NCBI GenBank assembly: GCA_902598655.1
Contig: CACKCQ010000003.1
Coordinates: forward strand, 62,001 to 126,000
Length of the DNA stretch: 64,000 nt
Direction: 5' to 3'
DNA from: an uncultured Pelagibacteraceae bacterium
Lineage (GTDB): Bacteria; Pseudomonadota; Alphaproteobacteria; Pelagibacterales; Pelagibacteraceae
The notes under the pieces were generated by a model. The model was not told the DNA's origin and ran no database searches. It was given only the letters and a program-made list of their open reading frames with translations. Position 1 is the first letter of the stretch. Each line of letters starts with the position of its first letter. Positions 34,891 through 44,475 of this stretch are shown here, piece after piece. Made by a program: the position numbers and the translations under genes.

Positions 34891-36829
34891 AGGAAGAAAC
34901 ATAGAAAAGGGTAGAGTAATAACAAGAAGGATGTTTATCTTAGCCGCTGCAAAAATACTACTTTTTGCTGGTATATCATCAAGATTATATAACTTACAAA
35001 TTTCTGACAGAGAAAAATATGAAATTTTATCTGATAAAAATAGGATACGAGAATGGAAAACTCCTCCACAAAGAGGCATAATTGTAGACAACTTCAATAA
35101 AGTTTTAGCAAGTAACGATAGAGTATTTCAGCTACATTTAATGTTAGATGAGATTGATGATTTTGATGTAACAATATTTAAAATCAAAAATATAATTGGA
35201 TTAGACAAGTTTCAATTAAAAAAATTATATAGAAAAAAAGAAAGATTGAAGCCTTGGGATACATTGGTAGTTTCAGATAATTTAACTTGGGAACAATTCT
35301 CAAAAATTAATTTATATTTACATGAATTAGAAGGTGCAAAACCTGTATTATCGACATCTAGGTTCTATCCTTATGCAAATGATTTAGTTCATATAGTTGG
35401 ATATGTCGGTGACGCTAGTCCAAAAGATCTTGAAAAACCTGAGATAAAAGAAAATTTTGTTCCAGGATTAAAAGTGGGCAAGTATGGAATAGAAAGCTCA
35501 CAAGAGAAAATGTTAATAGGTAACTACGGTATTAAAAGATATGAAGTTAATGCATCTGGAAAAAGAATAAGTCAAATAGATTATATTAAAGAAAGACAGG
35601 GTAATAAAGTTAACTTAACGATAGATATTGAAATTCAAAAATATGCCCAAGAGTTACTTAAAGAAAAAGCAGGCTCAATATGTGCAATGGATATTTATAC
35701 AGGCGAAGTAGTTGCAATGGCATCATCACCAACTTATGATCCAAACAAATTTACCCACGGGATAAATCAGAAAGATTGGAAAGAAATCACAAATAATCCT
35801 TTAAAACCTTTAATAAATAAGTCTATTGCTGGTTTATATTCCCCCGGATCAACGTTTAAGCCATTAGTTGCTCTGGCAGCTCTGGAATATGGCACATTAG
35901 ATCCTAATAAAACAATAAGATGTAAGGGGCACAAGCATCCATATGAACTATACGGAGTAAAATATCATTGTTGGAAAAAGGAGGGTCATGGATACATGAA
36001 GTTGAGAAATGCTATCAAACAATCTTGTGACATATATTTTTATGAAATGGCAAGATTGCTTGGAGTAGATAAATTATCAGTTATTGCAAAAAGATATGGG
36101 CTAGGAACCAATGTGCTTGGAGAAGTTTATAATGATGAAAAAAATGGATTGGTTCCTGATACAAAATGGAAAAGACGTGTATTAGAAAAAAGTTGGTATT
36201 TAGGAGAAACTGTAATCAACGGTATTGGACAAGGCTATATTCAGACTACACCACTTCAACTTTGTCTAATGACTGCTCAAATTGCAAATGGAGGATATAA
36301 AATAAAACCTCATATCATAAAAGATGAAACTATAAATTATCAGAATGTAATAAATAAAATTAAATTGGATCAGTCTAATTTTCCTCTGCATGAGAGAAAT
36401 TATTTGGATGACATAAATATTGAATATTATCAAAGAATGTATCACAAAAAATCTAACATTAATTTTGTGTTAGATGCTATGTTTGGTTCTACAAATGAAC
36501 AATATGGAACTTCATATAGATCTCGTTACGATGATCCAAAGTATCAATTTGCAGGTAAAACAGGAACATCACAAGTAAGAAGAATTACTGATCTTGATAG
36601 AGAGCTCGATTTAGATACTGAACAAATTGAATATAAAAAAAGAGATCATGCATTATATGTAGCTTTTGCTCCTTATAAGGATCCAAGGTACGCAATAAGT
36701 GTTATTATAGAACATGGAGGTTCTGGTAGTAAAGCTGCTGCTCCACTTGCAAGTAAATTAATCAAAAGAATTATTGATAGACACAATTTAAGAGAGCAAA
36801 TTAGTAATGGAAATAGTAGTTTAGCATAA
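34880..36829 (+). CDS. mrdA: penicillin-binding protein 2
   Basis: SxxK motif in YSPGSTFKPL; KTGTSQ; FtsI-type transpeptidase. Confidence 0.96.
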   Translation: MLNRGRNIEKGRVITRRMFILAAAKILLFAGISSRLYNLQISDREKYEILSDKNRIREWKTPPQRGIIVDNFNKVLASNDRVFQLHLMLDEIDDFDVTIFKIKNIIGLDKFQLKKLYRKKERLKPWDTLVVSDNLTWEQFSKINLYLHELEGAKPVLSTSRFYPYANDLVHIVGYVGDASPKDLEKPEIKENFVPGLKVGKYGIESSQEKMLIGNYGIKRYEVNASGKRISQIDYIKERQGNKVNLTIDIEIQKYAQELLKEKAGSICAMDIYTGEVVAMASSPTYDPNKFTHGINQKDWKEITNNPLKPLINKSIAGLYSPGSTFKPLVALAALEYGTLDPNKTIRCKGHKHPYELYGVKYHCWKKEGHGYMKLRNAIKQSCDIYFYEMARLLGVDKLSVIAKRYGLGTNVLGEVYNDEKNGLVPDTKWKRRVLEKSWYLGETVINGIGQGYIQTTPLQLCLMTAQIANGGYKIKPHIIKDETINYQNVINKIKLDQSNFPLHERNYLDDINIEYYQRMYHKKSNINFVLDAMFGSTNEQYGTSYRSRYDDPKYQFAGKTGTSQVRRITDLDRELDLDTEQIEYKKRDHALYVAFAPYKDPRYAISVIIEHGGSGSKAAAPLASKLIKRIIDRHNLREQISNGNSSLA

Positions 36830-37959
36830 TGTTAAGAGAAAGAATACAAACAAACAACTATAGTTTTCTGGATAAACTAAAATCTATTGATTATTTATTA
36901 ATCTTATTAATTATAGCTATAGGATCAATTAGTATATTTGCAATTTATTCTACTGAAGGAGGAAAATTTTCTTTTTACACAAAAAATCATATAATTAGAT
37001 TATCTGCATTTTTTTGTTTATTTTTAGTTTTATCTTTTGTGAGGGTTTCAACCTGGTATAAAAATGCTTACTTATTTTATATTGTTGGATTAATTTTATT
37101 AATAACTGTTCTATTTTTTGGGATTTCAGCATCAGGTGCAACCAGATGGATAAACCTATATTTTTTAAACTTACAACCTTCAGAACTAATGAAGATTGGG
37201 GTTATAATATGTTTTGCAAGATATTATCATAGAATTCAAAGCTCAGATATTCAAAGTTATAAATTTTTAATTCAACCGATTATACTTTTAATAATTCCTT
37301 GTTATCTTGTTATACAGCAGCCTGATTTAGGGACTTCTATTTTAATTGCTGGAAGTGGTATCGCTATAATTTGGTTAGCAGGGTTAAATATTAAATACTT
37401 TGTTTACTCAGGATTATTATTATTGGTCTCATTACCTTTTGCTATATCTATTTTAAAACCATATCAAAAATCTAGAATTTTAACTTTTTTCAACCCAGAT
37501 AGAGATCCTTTGGGAGCCGGTTATCAGATAATTCAATCAAAAATAGCTATTGGATCAGGTGGTTTTTTTGGGAAAGGATATTTAAAAGGTACTCAAAGTT
37601 ATTTAGAATTTTTACCTGAGAAACATACTGATTTTATATTCACTCTATTTTCCGAAGAGTTTGGATTTCTTGGGTCAATAATACTTTTACTTTTGTATAT
37701 ATTATTAATTTATAGAATTATTAATACTGGTCTAGTATCAAGAAGTTTCTTTGCGAAATTATACTGCTTTGGTTTTGCAACAGCAATTTTTCTTTATGTT
37801 TTTGTAAATATTGCTATGGTTTTAGGAATGCTTCCAATAGTTGGAGCTCCTTTGCCAATAATGTCTTATGGAGGATCATCTTTATTATCAATTATGTTGG
37901 GACTTAGTATAGTAATGAGCTGTAAAATTTATAATCAAGAGCAAATATCAGTCTATTAA
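36829..37959 (+). CDS. mrdB: rod shape-determining protein RodA (SEDS)
   Basis: Multi-TM SEDS protein; ATRWINLYFLNLQPSELMKI; EKHTDFIFTLFSEEFGF. Confidence 0.95.
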   Translation: MLRERIQTNNYSFLDKLKSIDYLLILLIIAIGSISIFAIYSTEGGKFSFYTKNHIIRLSAFFCLFLVLSFVRVSTWYKNAYLFYIVGLILLITVLFFGISASGATRWINLYFLNLQPSELMKIGVIICFARYYHRIQSSDIQSYKFLIQPIILLIIPCYLVIQQPDLGTSILIAGSGIAIIWLAGLNIKYFVYSGLLLLVSLPFAISILKPYQKSRILTFFNPDRDPLGAGYQIIQSKIAIGSGGFFGKGYLKGTQSYLEFLPEKHTDFIFTLFSEEFGFLGSIILLLLYILLIYRIINTGLVSRSFFAKLYCFGFATAIFLYVFVNIAMVLGMLPIVGAPLPIMSYGGSSLLSIMLGLSIVMSCKIYNQEQISVY

Positions 37960-37994
37960 ATCAAATTATTTAATTCATAATATTCATTTATTAT

Positions 37995-40097
37995 TTGAAT
38001 TCTTTACATTGTGCTCAATCAAGATTAATTTTAATTGTGAAATCTTTTGTCTCAAAATATTATAATTATCTAATATATATTTTGATATTATTACTTTTAA
38101 TATCTTTAAAAATTAGCAATCCAACTATTGTTAAATCTGTTTCATTTTTGAGCTTTGACTTATACCAGAAAATATTTCCCTTAAGAAAACAAAACTCTGA
38201 TGTTATTATTGTAGATATAGATGAGAAAAGTTTACTTAAATTTGGACAATTCCCATGGAATAGATCTGTGTTTGCAAAAATACTGAGCAACATAAATGAA
38301 GCTGAACCAAAAGTAATTGGATTTGATGTTTTTTTTAGCGAGAAAGATAAACAATCACCGGAGGAATTTATTAAAGCTTATGATCTAAAATCTTTAGATC
38401 TAATTAATGAATTGAAAAATATAGAGAGTCACGATGAATACTTTACAAAAGAACTAGGAAATTCTAAAGCTGTTCTTGCAGTACTTGGAAGCACTGAAAA
38501 GTCTTTTAAAAAGTATAGTCGTAAACCTAAAGCAAGATTTTTATTTAAAGGAGGAGATCCAAATCAATTTGTTTATAATTATCCAAATTCTATTGGTTCC
38601 CTAGAATTACTTGAAAATAATGTGAAAGGATTAGGTTCAATTTCATTTTTGGACCAAACTGATGGGATTATAAGATCTTTACCGTTAATTGTTTCATTTG
38701 ATAAAAAAATTTACCCAACAATAGGTCTTGAGATGATCAGAGTTGGCTCAAAACAAAAAAATTTATTTGTAAATTTAGATGAAGTAGGAATTAAAAAAAT
38801 AAGCGTTAGACCACATAAAATTCCAACTGATAATAATGGATTACTTTGGATAAGATATAAATCACCACAAGAGAGTCAGTATATTTCTGCAAGTTCTGTT
38901 TTTGAAGGAAATTTTGATAGATCTAGATTTGAAAATAAATATGTTTTAATAGGCGCTTCTTCTCAAGGACTTTTTGATTTAGTTAAAACACCATTAGGTA
39001 TAATAATGCCAGGAGTTGAGGTCCACGCTAATGTAATTGAAAATATATTAGACAAATCGTATTTACTTAGAAATCCAGAAATTTATTTAATAGAACTTTT
39101 ATTAACTATTATTTTAGCGACAATAATATTTATTTTATCCCAAAAAATTAGACCAAAATATAGTTTGCCTGTTTTTATTTTAGGTTTTTTTTCAATTTTT
39201 ATAACAGGCTTTGCTTTTTATTATTTTAGGGCAGAATTGATCGATATTAGTTACCCTATATTTATTTTACTCGTAACGTTTTTAACTGGTCTTTATTTTA
39301 GATTTATACAAGAGAATAAATTTGCACTAGAAAATTTAAAGAAAGAGACAAAATTATTAAGAGAAAGAGAGTTAGCTGGAGATGTACAAAAAAGTTTATT
39401 CCCAGAAATCTCTAAATATCATAATTTTCTTTATGCTAAAAACATTCCAGCAAGAGATGTTTCTGGTGATTATTATGATTTAATAAATGTTGGTAAAAAC
39501 GAGTATTATTTTTCTTTAGCAGATGTATCAGGAAAGGGAGTGAAGGCTGGGATGTATATGGCAAAAGCATCATCTACATTTAGAGCATTATCTAAATTAT
39601 CAATACCACTAGAGAAAGTTGTTTATTTAGTAAATAATGAATTAGTTGAAGCTAAATTTAAAGGAATGTTTGTAACAGCTGTTTTTGGAAAATTTAACAC
39701 TGAAACTGGAGATGTCACATTTGTAAATGCCGGTCATGAAAGTATTATGTTATTTGATAAAAGTTTAAATTTCGAATTTTTAAAATCTGAATTACCGCCT
39801 ATAGGGATAGTTAAATATTTTACAGAAAGCATGGTAGTGTCAAAAACTATAAATCTAAAAGATAAAACTTTTGTAGTTTATACAGATGGTGTTACAGAGG
39901 GATATTTAGAAAATGGAAAGGAATTGGGAGCAGAAGGTGTAGAAGAGATAATCAAAAATTTAAATGAAGTAAATCCTTCAAGTATCGTTGAAGGAATTGC
40001 ATCTAAATTAAATTGGGGTTCAGATAAATTGAGAGATGATATTACCTGTTTAGCTTTAAATTTAGAAAATACCGAATTATTAAAAACAAAAAAATGA
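37995..40097 (+). CDS. CHASE2 sensor - TM - SpoIIE/PP2C-type serine phosphatase (TTG start in ORF track)
   Basis: Extracytoplasmic CHASE2-like region (VIIVDIDEKSLLKFGQFPWNRSVFAKIL ... GVEVHANVIENIL), three TMs, linker helix, PP2C domain with VSGDYYD, ADVSGKG, NAGHE, TDGVTEG, DDITCLAL. Confidence 0.88.
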   Translation: MNSLHCAQSRLILIVKSFVSKYYNYLIYILILLLLISLKISNPTIVKSVSFLSFDLYQKIFPLRKQNSDVIIVDIDEKSLLKFGQFPWNRSVFAKILSNINEAEPKVIGFDVFFSEKDKQSPEEFIKAYDLKSLDLINELKNIESHDEYFTKELGNSKAVLAVLGSTEKSFKKYSRKPKARFLFKGGDPNQFVYNYPNSIGSLELLENNVKGLGSISFLDQTDGIIRSLPLIVSFDKKIYPTIGLEMIRVGSKQKNLFVNLDEVGIKKISVRPHKIPTDNNGLLWIRYKSPQESQYISASSVFEGNFDRSRFENKYVLIGASSQGLFDLVKTPLGIIMPGVEVHANVIENILDKSYLLRNPEIYLIELLLTIILATIIFILSQKIRPKYSLPVFILGFFSIFITGFAFYYFRAELIDISYPIFILLVTFLTGLYFRFIQENKFALENLKKETKLLRERELAGDVQKSLFPEISKYHNFLYAKNIPARDVSGDYYDLINVGKNEYYFSLADVSGKGVKAGMYMAKASSTFRALSKLSIPLEKVVYLVNNELVEAKFKGMFVTAVFGKFNTETGDVTFVNAGHESIMLFDKSLNFEFLKSELPPIGIVKYFTESMVVSKTINLKDKTFVVYTDGVTEGYLENGKELGAEGVEEIIKNLNEVNPSSIVEGIASKLNWGSDKLRDDITCLALNLENTELLKTKK

Positions 40098-41413
40098 AAA
40101 AAATATCATTTATATTAACTTTAATTTTATTTTTTCAAACAAGCTTAAAAGCCAAAGAAATAACCTATCAAGAAATTTTAGAAAATCCTACAGATTTAGA
40201 ATTAAACTTAAATTATGCCAAGCAACAAGAAAATACTGGCAACCTTAAATTAACCATATCAACATTGGAACGTTTAAACATGTTATATCCAAAAAATTTA
40301 GATATTAAACTTTATCTTCTATCAATATTAATTGAAATGGATTCTAAAGTTAAAGTAGATCTAATGGTTAGAACTATGATGAATGATCCCAATACCCCTG
40401 CTGAAACAAAAAAAACTATTGCAAAATTATTAACTAGTCCATCCAAGGAAAAAGAAAGTAAATGGTTTGCTTATCTAGATTTAAAATACTTACAAACAGA
40501 AGAAAACAACGTAAGTGGTATCACTAAATCAAAAAAATTATTACAAGAAGATAACTTAATACCATACCCTGCTGTTGATGGAAGGTTGGTTGTAGAAGAT
40601 GATAAGACTTTTAACAGAACTGGTGCATTAACGATTGGTAGAAATCTTAATAATAGTTCATCTGTTTTTTTTAATATAAGTTTAGATGTTAAAACTATCG
40701 AAAAAAAAGTTACTGGAGACAGTGATATAATTTCTTCATCATTGAGTTACTTTAAAATATTCGGAAATAATTATATTTCGCCATATGCATACTGGAGCAA
40801 ACCTAATTACAGAAGACAAGAAGATTATGAATCAAAAGGTTATGGATTTAACAATACTTATTTTTTTAATGAGAAGCACAACATCAATTATGGTCTAGCT
40901 TTTTCTGAAACCTCATACGACAGGAGCTCAGCATTTACAGCCGCAGATGATAATGATAGTGATGTGTATTCTAGTTTTATTAAGCACAATTTTAATTTTA
41001 CAAAAAAAAGTCAACTTGGAACTAAAATAATCTTGAACAGAACAGAAGCTAAGAAAGAATTTGATAGCTATGATTCTACGGGAATTAACCTAACTTATTC
41101 TCATTTCTTACCCATAGGAACATTAAAATTAAGCAGCACATATTTAAAAAATGCATATGATGAACCTGAAACCTTTCTTAGTGTGAGTAAAATTAGAGAC
41201 GACGAAAGTTTTGTTAATTCTATTTCATTGGAGGGCCAAATTATTCAACTCTTACCATTTATTAAGAATTCAAAATTTTCAGAAGGAGTATTTTACACTT
41301 TAAAATTAAGACAGTCTGATGTAAGTTCAAATATACAAAATCACGATGTAGAAAGAAAGTTTTTTACAATGGGATTAACTAAAAGATTTAATTTAAATGC
41401 GCTATTTAAGTAA
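40094..41413 (+). CDS. TPR plus outer-membrane beta-barrel protein (Slam/DUF560-like architecture)
   Basis: Signal peptide, N-terminal helical-repeat region, then ~270 aa of alternating amphipathic beta strands ending KRFNLNALFK; 4-bp overlap with CHASE2 gene. Confidence 0.6.
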   Translation: MKKISFILTLILFFQTSLKAKEITYQEILENPTDLELNLNYAKQQENTGNLKLTISTLERLNMLYPKNLDIKLYLLSILIEMDSKVKVDLMVRTMMNDPNTPAETKKTIAKLLTSPSKEKESKWFAYLDLKYLQTEENNVSGITKSKKLLQEDNLIPYPAVDGRLVVEDDKTFNRTGALTIGRNLNNSSSVFFNISLDVKTIEKKVTGDSDIISSSLSYFKIFGNNYISPYAYWSKPNYRRQEDYESKGYGFNNTYFFNEKHNINYGLAFSETSYDRSSAFTAADDNDSDVYSSFIKHNFNFTKKSQLGTKIILNRTEAKKEFDSYDSTGINLTYSHFLPIGTLKLSSTYLKNAYDEPETFLSVSKIRDDESFVNSISLEGQIIQLLPFIKNSKFSEGVFYTLKLRQSDVSSNIQNHDVERKFFTMGLTKRFNLNALFK

Positions 41414-41972
41414 AGTATTAATAATTATTTTTTTGACATTTGCTAGTGTAGCCAAAGCAAGCAACAATAGTTTTGTAGGTGTAATTGGAGCTGCAATTGG
41501 AGATATAAAAAATCAAAAAAACGAGAGCCTCTCAAATGGCTCAAAAATTTTTTTTGGAGATACTATTATATCAAAAAGTAAATCAAATGCTCAAATATTA
41601 TTTCTTGATCAAACTGTATTAACTTTAGGTGAGGAAACAGAACTTACTATTGACGAATTTGTTTATGATCCAAATAGTCAAGACGGTTCTTTTGTTTCAA
41701 CTGTAAAAACAGGAACAGTTAAGTTCATTACTGGTCAGATAAGTAAAAAAAATCCTGATAATCTTGAGGTAAAAGTTCCAGCTGGTACTTTAGGAGCACG
41801 TGGTACAGAATTTGTTGTATTGTCAGAATCCAATAATGAAAGCACTGTTGTTTTATTAGGACCAGGTCCTAATAACACTTTAGGAATGATACCAGGAAAT
41901 TTAATATTATCTGATGGAGTAAATTCAGTTGATATAACAAATCCAGGATTTGAAGCGATGGTAAAAAATTAA
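41397..41972 (+). CDS. secreted FecR-domain protein
   Basis: Signal peptide; FecR-like GDTIISKSKSNAQILFLDQTVLTLGEETELTIDEF...VKTGTVKFITGQ...VKVPAGTLGARGTEFVV. Confidence 0.82.
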   Translation: MRYLSKVLIIIFLTFASVAKASNNSFVGVIGAAIGDIKNQKNESLSNGSKIFFGDTIISKSKSNAQILFLDQTVLTLGEETELTIDEFVYDPNSQDGSFVSTVKTGTVKFITGQISKKNPDNLEVKVPAGTLGARGTEFVVLSESNNESTVVLLGPGPNNTLGMIPGNLILSDGVNSVDITNPGFEAMVKN

Positions 41973-41975
41973 ATT

Positions 41976-43010
41976 ATGAAAATTTTATTTATAATAAAAT
42001 CGATTATTATTTATATAATCTTCAATTCCTATTCGTATGCCGTTGTATCAACTCCAACTCCAACGACAACTTTAAGTAAAATAGCAAATTCCATGAGTTA
42101 TTCAGCAAATAATACATCACAAAATGTTACAAGTAATACTAGTAGTACTACATCAAAATTAATAAATTCATCAAAATTAACTGCCGGCATTCAAAAGTCA
42201 GCTGAAAAATTTGGATTGACTATAGATGCTGATGCTGCAGCTATTGTTGCTAGCATCGATACTTCAAGTGTTGAGTCTATGTCAAAAGCACTTGCATCAT
42301 TAGAGGGTAATTATGCTCATTTGGATGATGACTATGTTCAAACAATTGATCAAGATACAATTATTTATGACAGTGACTGGGTAACATTAAGTAAAGTTAC
42401 TGGTGGATCCTTAAATTACACAAGCAATAACAATGTATTTAAATCAGGTGCATCTCAACAGGTTAGAGCTCAGGTATATGTTAATTTTAAAAAAAGAGAT
42501 ATTTTTGCCGATGTGGATACTAAAATCACAAGAGCTGTTGGAGCAGGAGGAAATTGGGATTCTACTGGGGGCACAGAAATTGCAACAAGTTGGAGAACAG
42601 GTACAGCAGCATTTACTGACCTACCTATAGTAGCAACTGATGACCAAAGAATAGGTGACGGCTGGGGATCATACGCTGCGGTATTTGCAGGAGAACATGA
42701 CAAATTTAGCACGATGAAGAAAAGTACTACAACTCTTCAAGATGCCTGCACACACTGTGATGCTGGAAGTTATTGGACTGTTAAGCAAAACCATATTGAA
42801 GAGTACAACAACAATGTAAATGACGCCAGTTCATATGGCTCTATATATTTTTATGGAAAGTTTACTACAGCATCAGAAGGTGCAGAAGGTGTTGGAAATT
42901 TTGCATTTGAAGGTGGCTTCACAGCTGACGGTGCTTCAGAACAAGAATTTGTAGAGTCTATTGAAAGATATGAAGCTACCGGTACACTCTCAGCAAAAGC
43001 TGCAGAATAA
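41976..43010 (+). CDS. secreted protein of unknown function
   Basis: Signal peptide, Ser/Thr-rich N-terminus, CTHC pair, beta-rich Gly-rich C-terminus; 4 bp after the fecR-like gene. Confidence 0.7.
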   Translation: MKILFIIKSIIIYIIFNSYSYAVVSTPTPTTTLSKIANSMSYSANNTSQNVTSNTSSTTSKLINSSKLTAGIQKSAEKFGLTIDADAAAIVASIDTSSVESMSKALASLEGNYAHLDDDYVQTIDQDTIIYDSDWVTLSKVTGGSLNYTSNNNVFKSGASQQVRAQVYVNFKKRDIFADVDTKITRAVGAGGNWDSTGGTEIATSWRTGTAAFTDLPIVATDDQRIGDGWGSYAAVFAGEHDKFSTMKKSTTTLQDACTHCDAGSYWTVKQNHIEEYNNNVNDASSYGSIYFYGKFTTASEGAEGVGNFAFEGGFTADGASEQEFVESIERYEATGTLSAKAAE

Positions 43011-43017
43011 TATTAAA

Positions 43018-44307
43018 CTATTTTCCATCGATCACTACAATTGTTAGATCATCTTTTTGAATATGACCTGCATTAAGAATATCATCTATCATAGTCTTCA
43101 ATCTTTCATTAATAGGAGTTAATTGATATTTTTTTATGTAGTTTTCAAAGCCTTCAGATCCTAACATTTCGCCACTTGGATTTTTAATTTCTGTAATACC
43201 ATCAGTAAAAATATACATCGAACTGTTCTCAAATGACAATTTGTGTTCAGGATATTTTGTTTTAGGCATAACTCCTAAAGGAGGACCAGCTTCTGAAAAA
43301 TTACTAAATTTACCATCTGCAGATAAAATTAAAGGTGGTTCGTGTCCTGCACTTGAAAGAAGCAATTCTTTTTTGTTTGAATCATATATTCCAATTAGCA
43401 TCGTAACAAACATACCTCTTGAAATTGTCTCACATATCTCGTTATTTAATTGAAATAATAATTCTGATGCGGAAAAATTTGTTTTACTTAAACATCTATA
43501 CAGACTTGATGCTTTTGACATTAAAAGAGAAGATTTTATACCTTTCCCAGATACATCTGCCACACCAAATCCATATTTACCATCGCCCAAATCTGAAAAA
43601 TTATAAAAATCTCCAGAGACAACTTTTGCTGGAATATTTATTCCCGCAACTGGAAAGTTTTCATCTTTATTTTTGGACAATAGTGATTTTTGAATTTCCC
43701 CTACAATTTCTACTTCCTTTTGAATTTTATTTTTTTCTATCATTTCTTTTGCCATTTTTGCATTTCTAATAGCTAGTGCTGCTGGAGCTGATAGTGTTTC
43801 TAGTAATTTTCTATCATCCTCAATAAATAATTTGTCATTTGTTTTTTTGTTCAAGCAGTGAATTACACCTATACATTCATTAGCAGCAATTAATGGAGAG
43901 CATAGAACAGAGTATGTGTTAAAATTAGTTTTGTTATCTAAATCAAAATAAAACTCAGCTATTTCCCTTACATCTTTCCTTACATTACCGACACGAATAC
44001 ATTTTTTTTGTTCTACTGCTTTACCCATTACACCATCTTTTAAATCTAACTCATATTCATCAAGATAATTTTGATGAAGTGATGCAATACATTCAAACTT
44101 CTTCTTTTTTTCATTTATAAGAAAAATATTTGCGGCTTCAGCATTTAATCTAGCAATGATAACTTGTAGAGCTGTTTTAAGAGTATCATTTAAATCAAGA
44201 GAGACAGCAAATTCTTGATTCATTTTTGTAACAAGTTCTAAATCTTCATTTACTTGTGAAGCTTGTTTTTCTGGCTCAATAGGTTTTTTTGTTTTAAAAA
44301 GAAACAT
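43018..44307 (-). CDS. GAF domain - SpoIIE/PP2C-type serine phosphatase
   Basis: GAF-like N-terminal half; PP2C motifs VSGDFYNF, ADVSGKGIKSSLLMSKASSLYRCLSK, SAGHEPP, FTDGITE, DDLTIVVI. Confidence 0.88.
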   Translation of the reverse strand: MFLFKTKKPIEPEKQASQVNEDLELVTKMNQEFAVSLDLNDTLKTALQVIIARLNAEAANIFLINEKKKKFECIASLHQNYLDEYELDLKDGVMGKAVEQKKCIRVGNVRKDVREIAEFYFDLDNKTNFNTYSVLCSPLIAANECIGVIHCLNKKTNDKLFIEDDRKLLETLSAPAALAIRNAKMAKEMIEKNKIQKEVEIVGEIQKSLLSKNKDENFPVAGINIPAKVVSGDFYNFSDLGDGKYGFGVADVSGKGIKSSLLMSKASSLYRCLSKTNFSASELLFQLNNEICETISRGMFVTMLIGIYDSNKKELLLSSAGHEPPLILSADGKFSNFSEAGPPLGVMPKTKYPEHKLSFENSSMYIFTDGITEIKNPSGEMLGSEGFENYIKKYQLTPINERLKTMIDDILNAGHIQKDDLTIVVIDGK

Positions 44308-44475
44308 TTATTTATCTAGTATTTTAAGCAATTTTTGATAAATTTTTCAATCATGGAGATTATCATTAATAGCCCCAATTTATATATCCATCTGTACGAC
44401 GCAGTCTTATTTGTTCAATATTTAGTTGATGGAATATTTGAATTTTCCTCTAATATTAAATTTTAATACATCTTT

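Noticed and set aside
42433-42712. Small ORFs on both strands inside the orphan secreted protein gene
   Set aside because: The 344-aa frame has a signal peptide and operon-like spacing; the alternatives have neither.
43241-43769. + strand ORFs (70 and 116 aa) opposite the GAF-PP2C gene
   Set aside because: Antisense to intact PP2C catalytic motifs.
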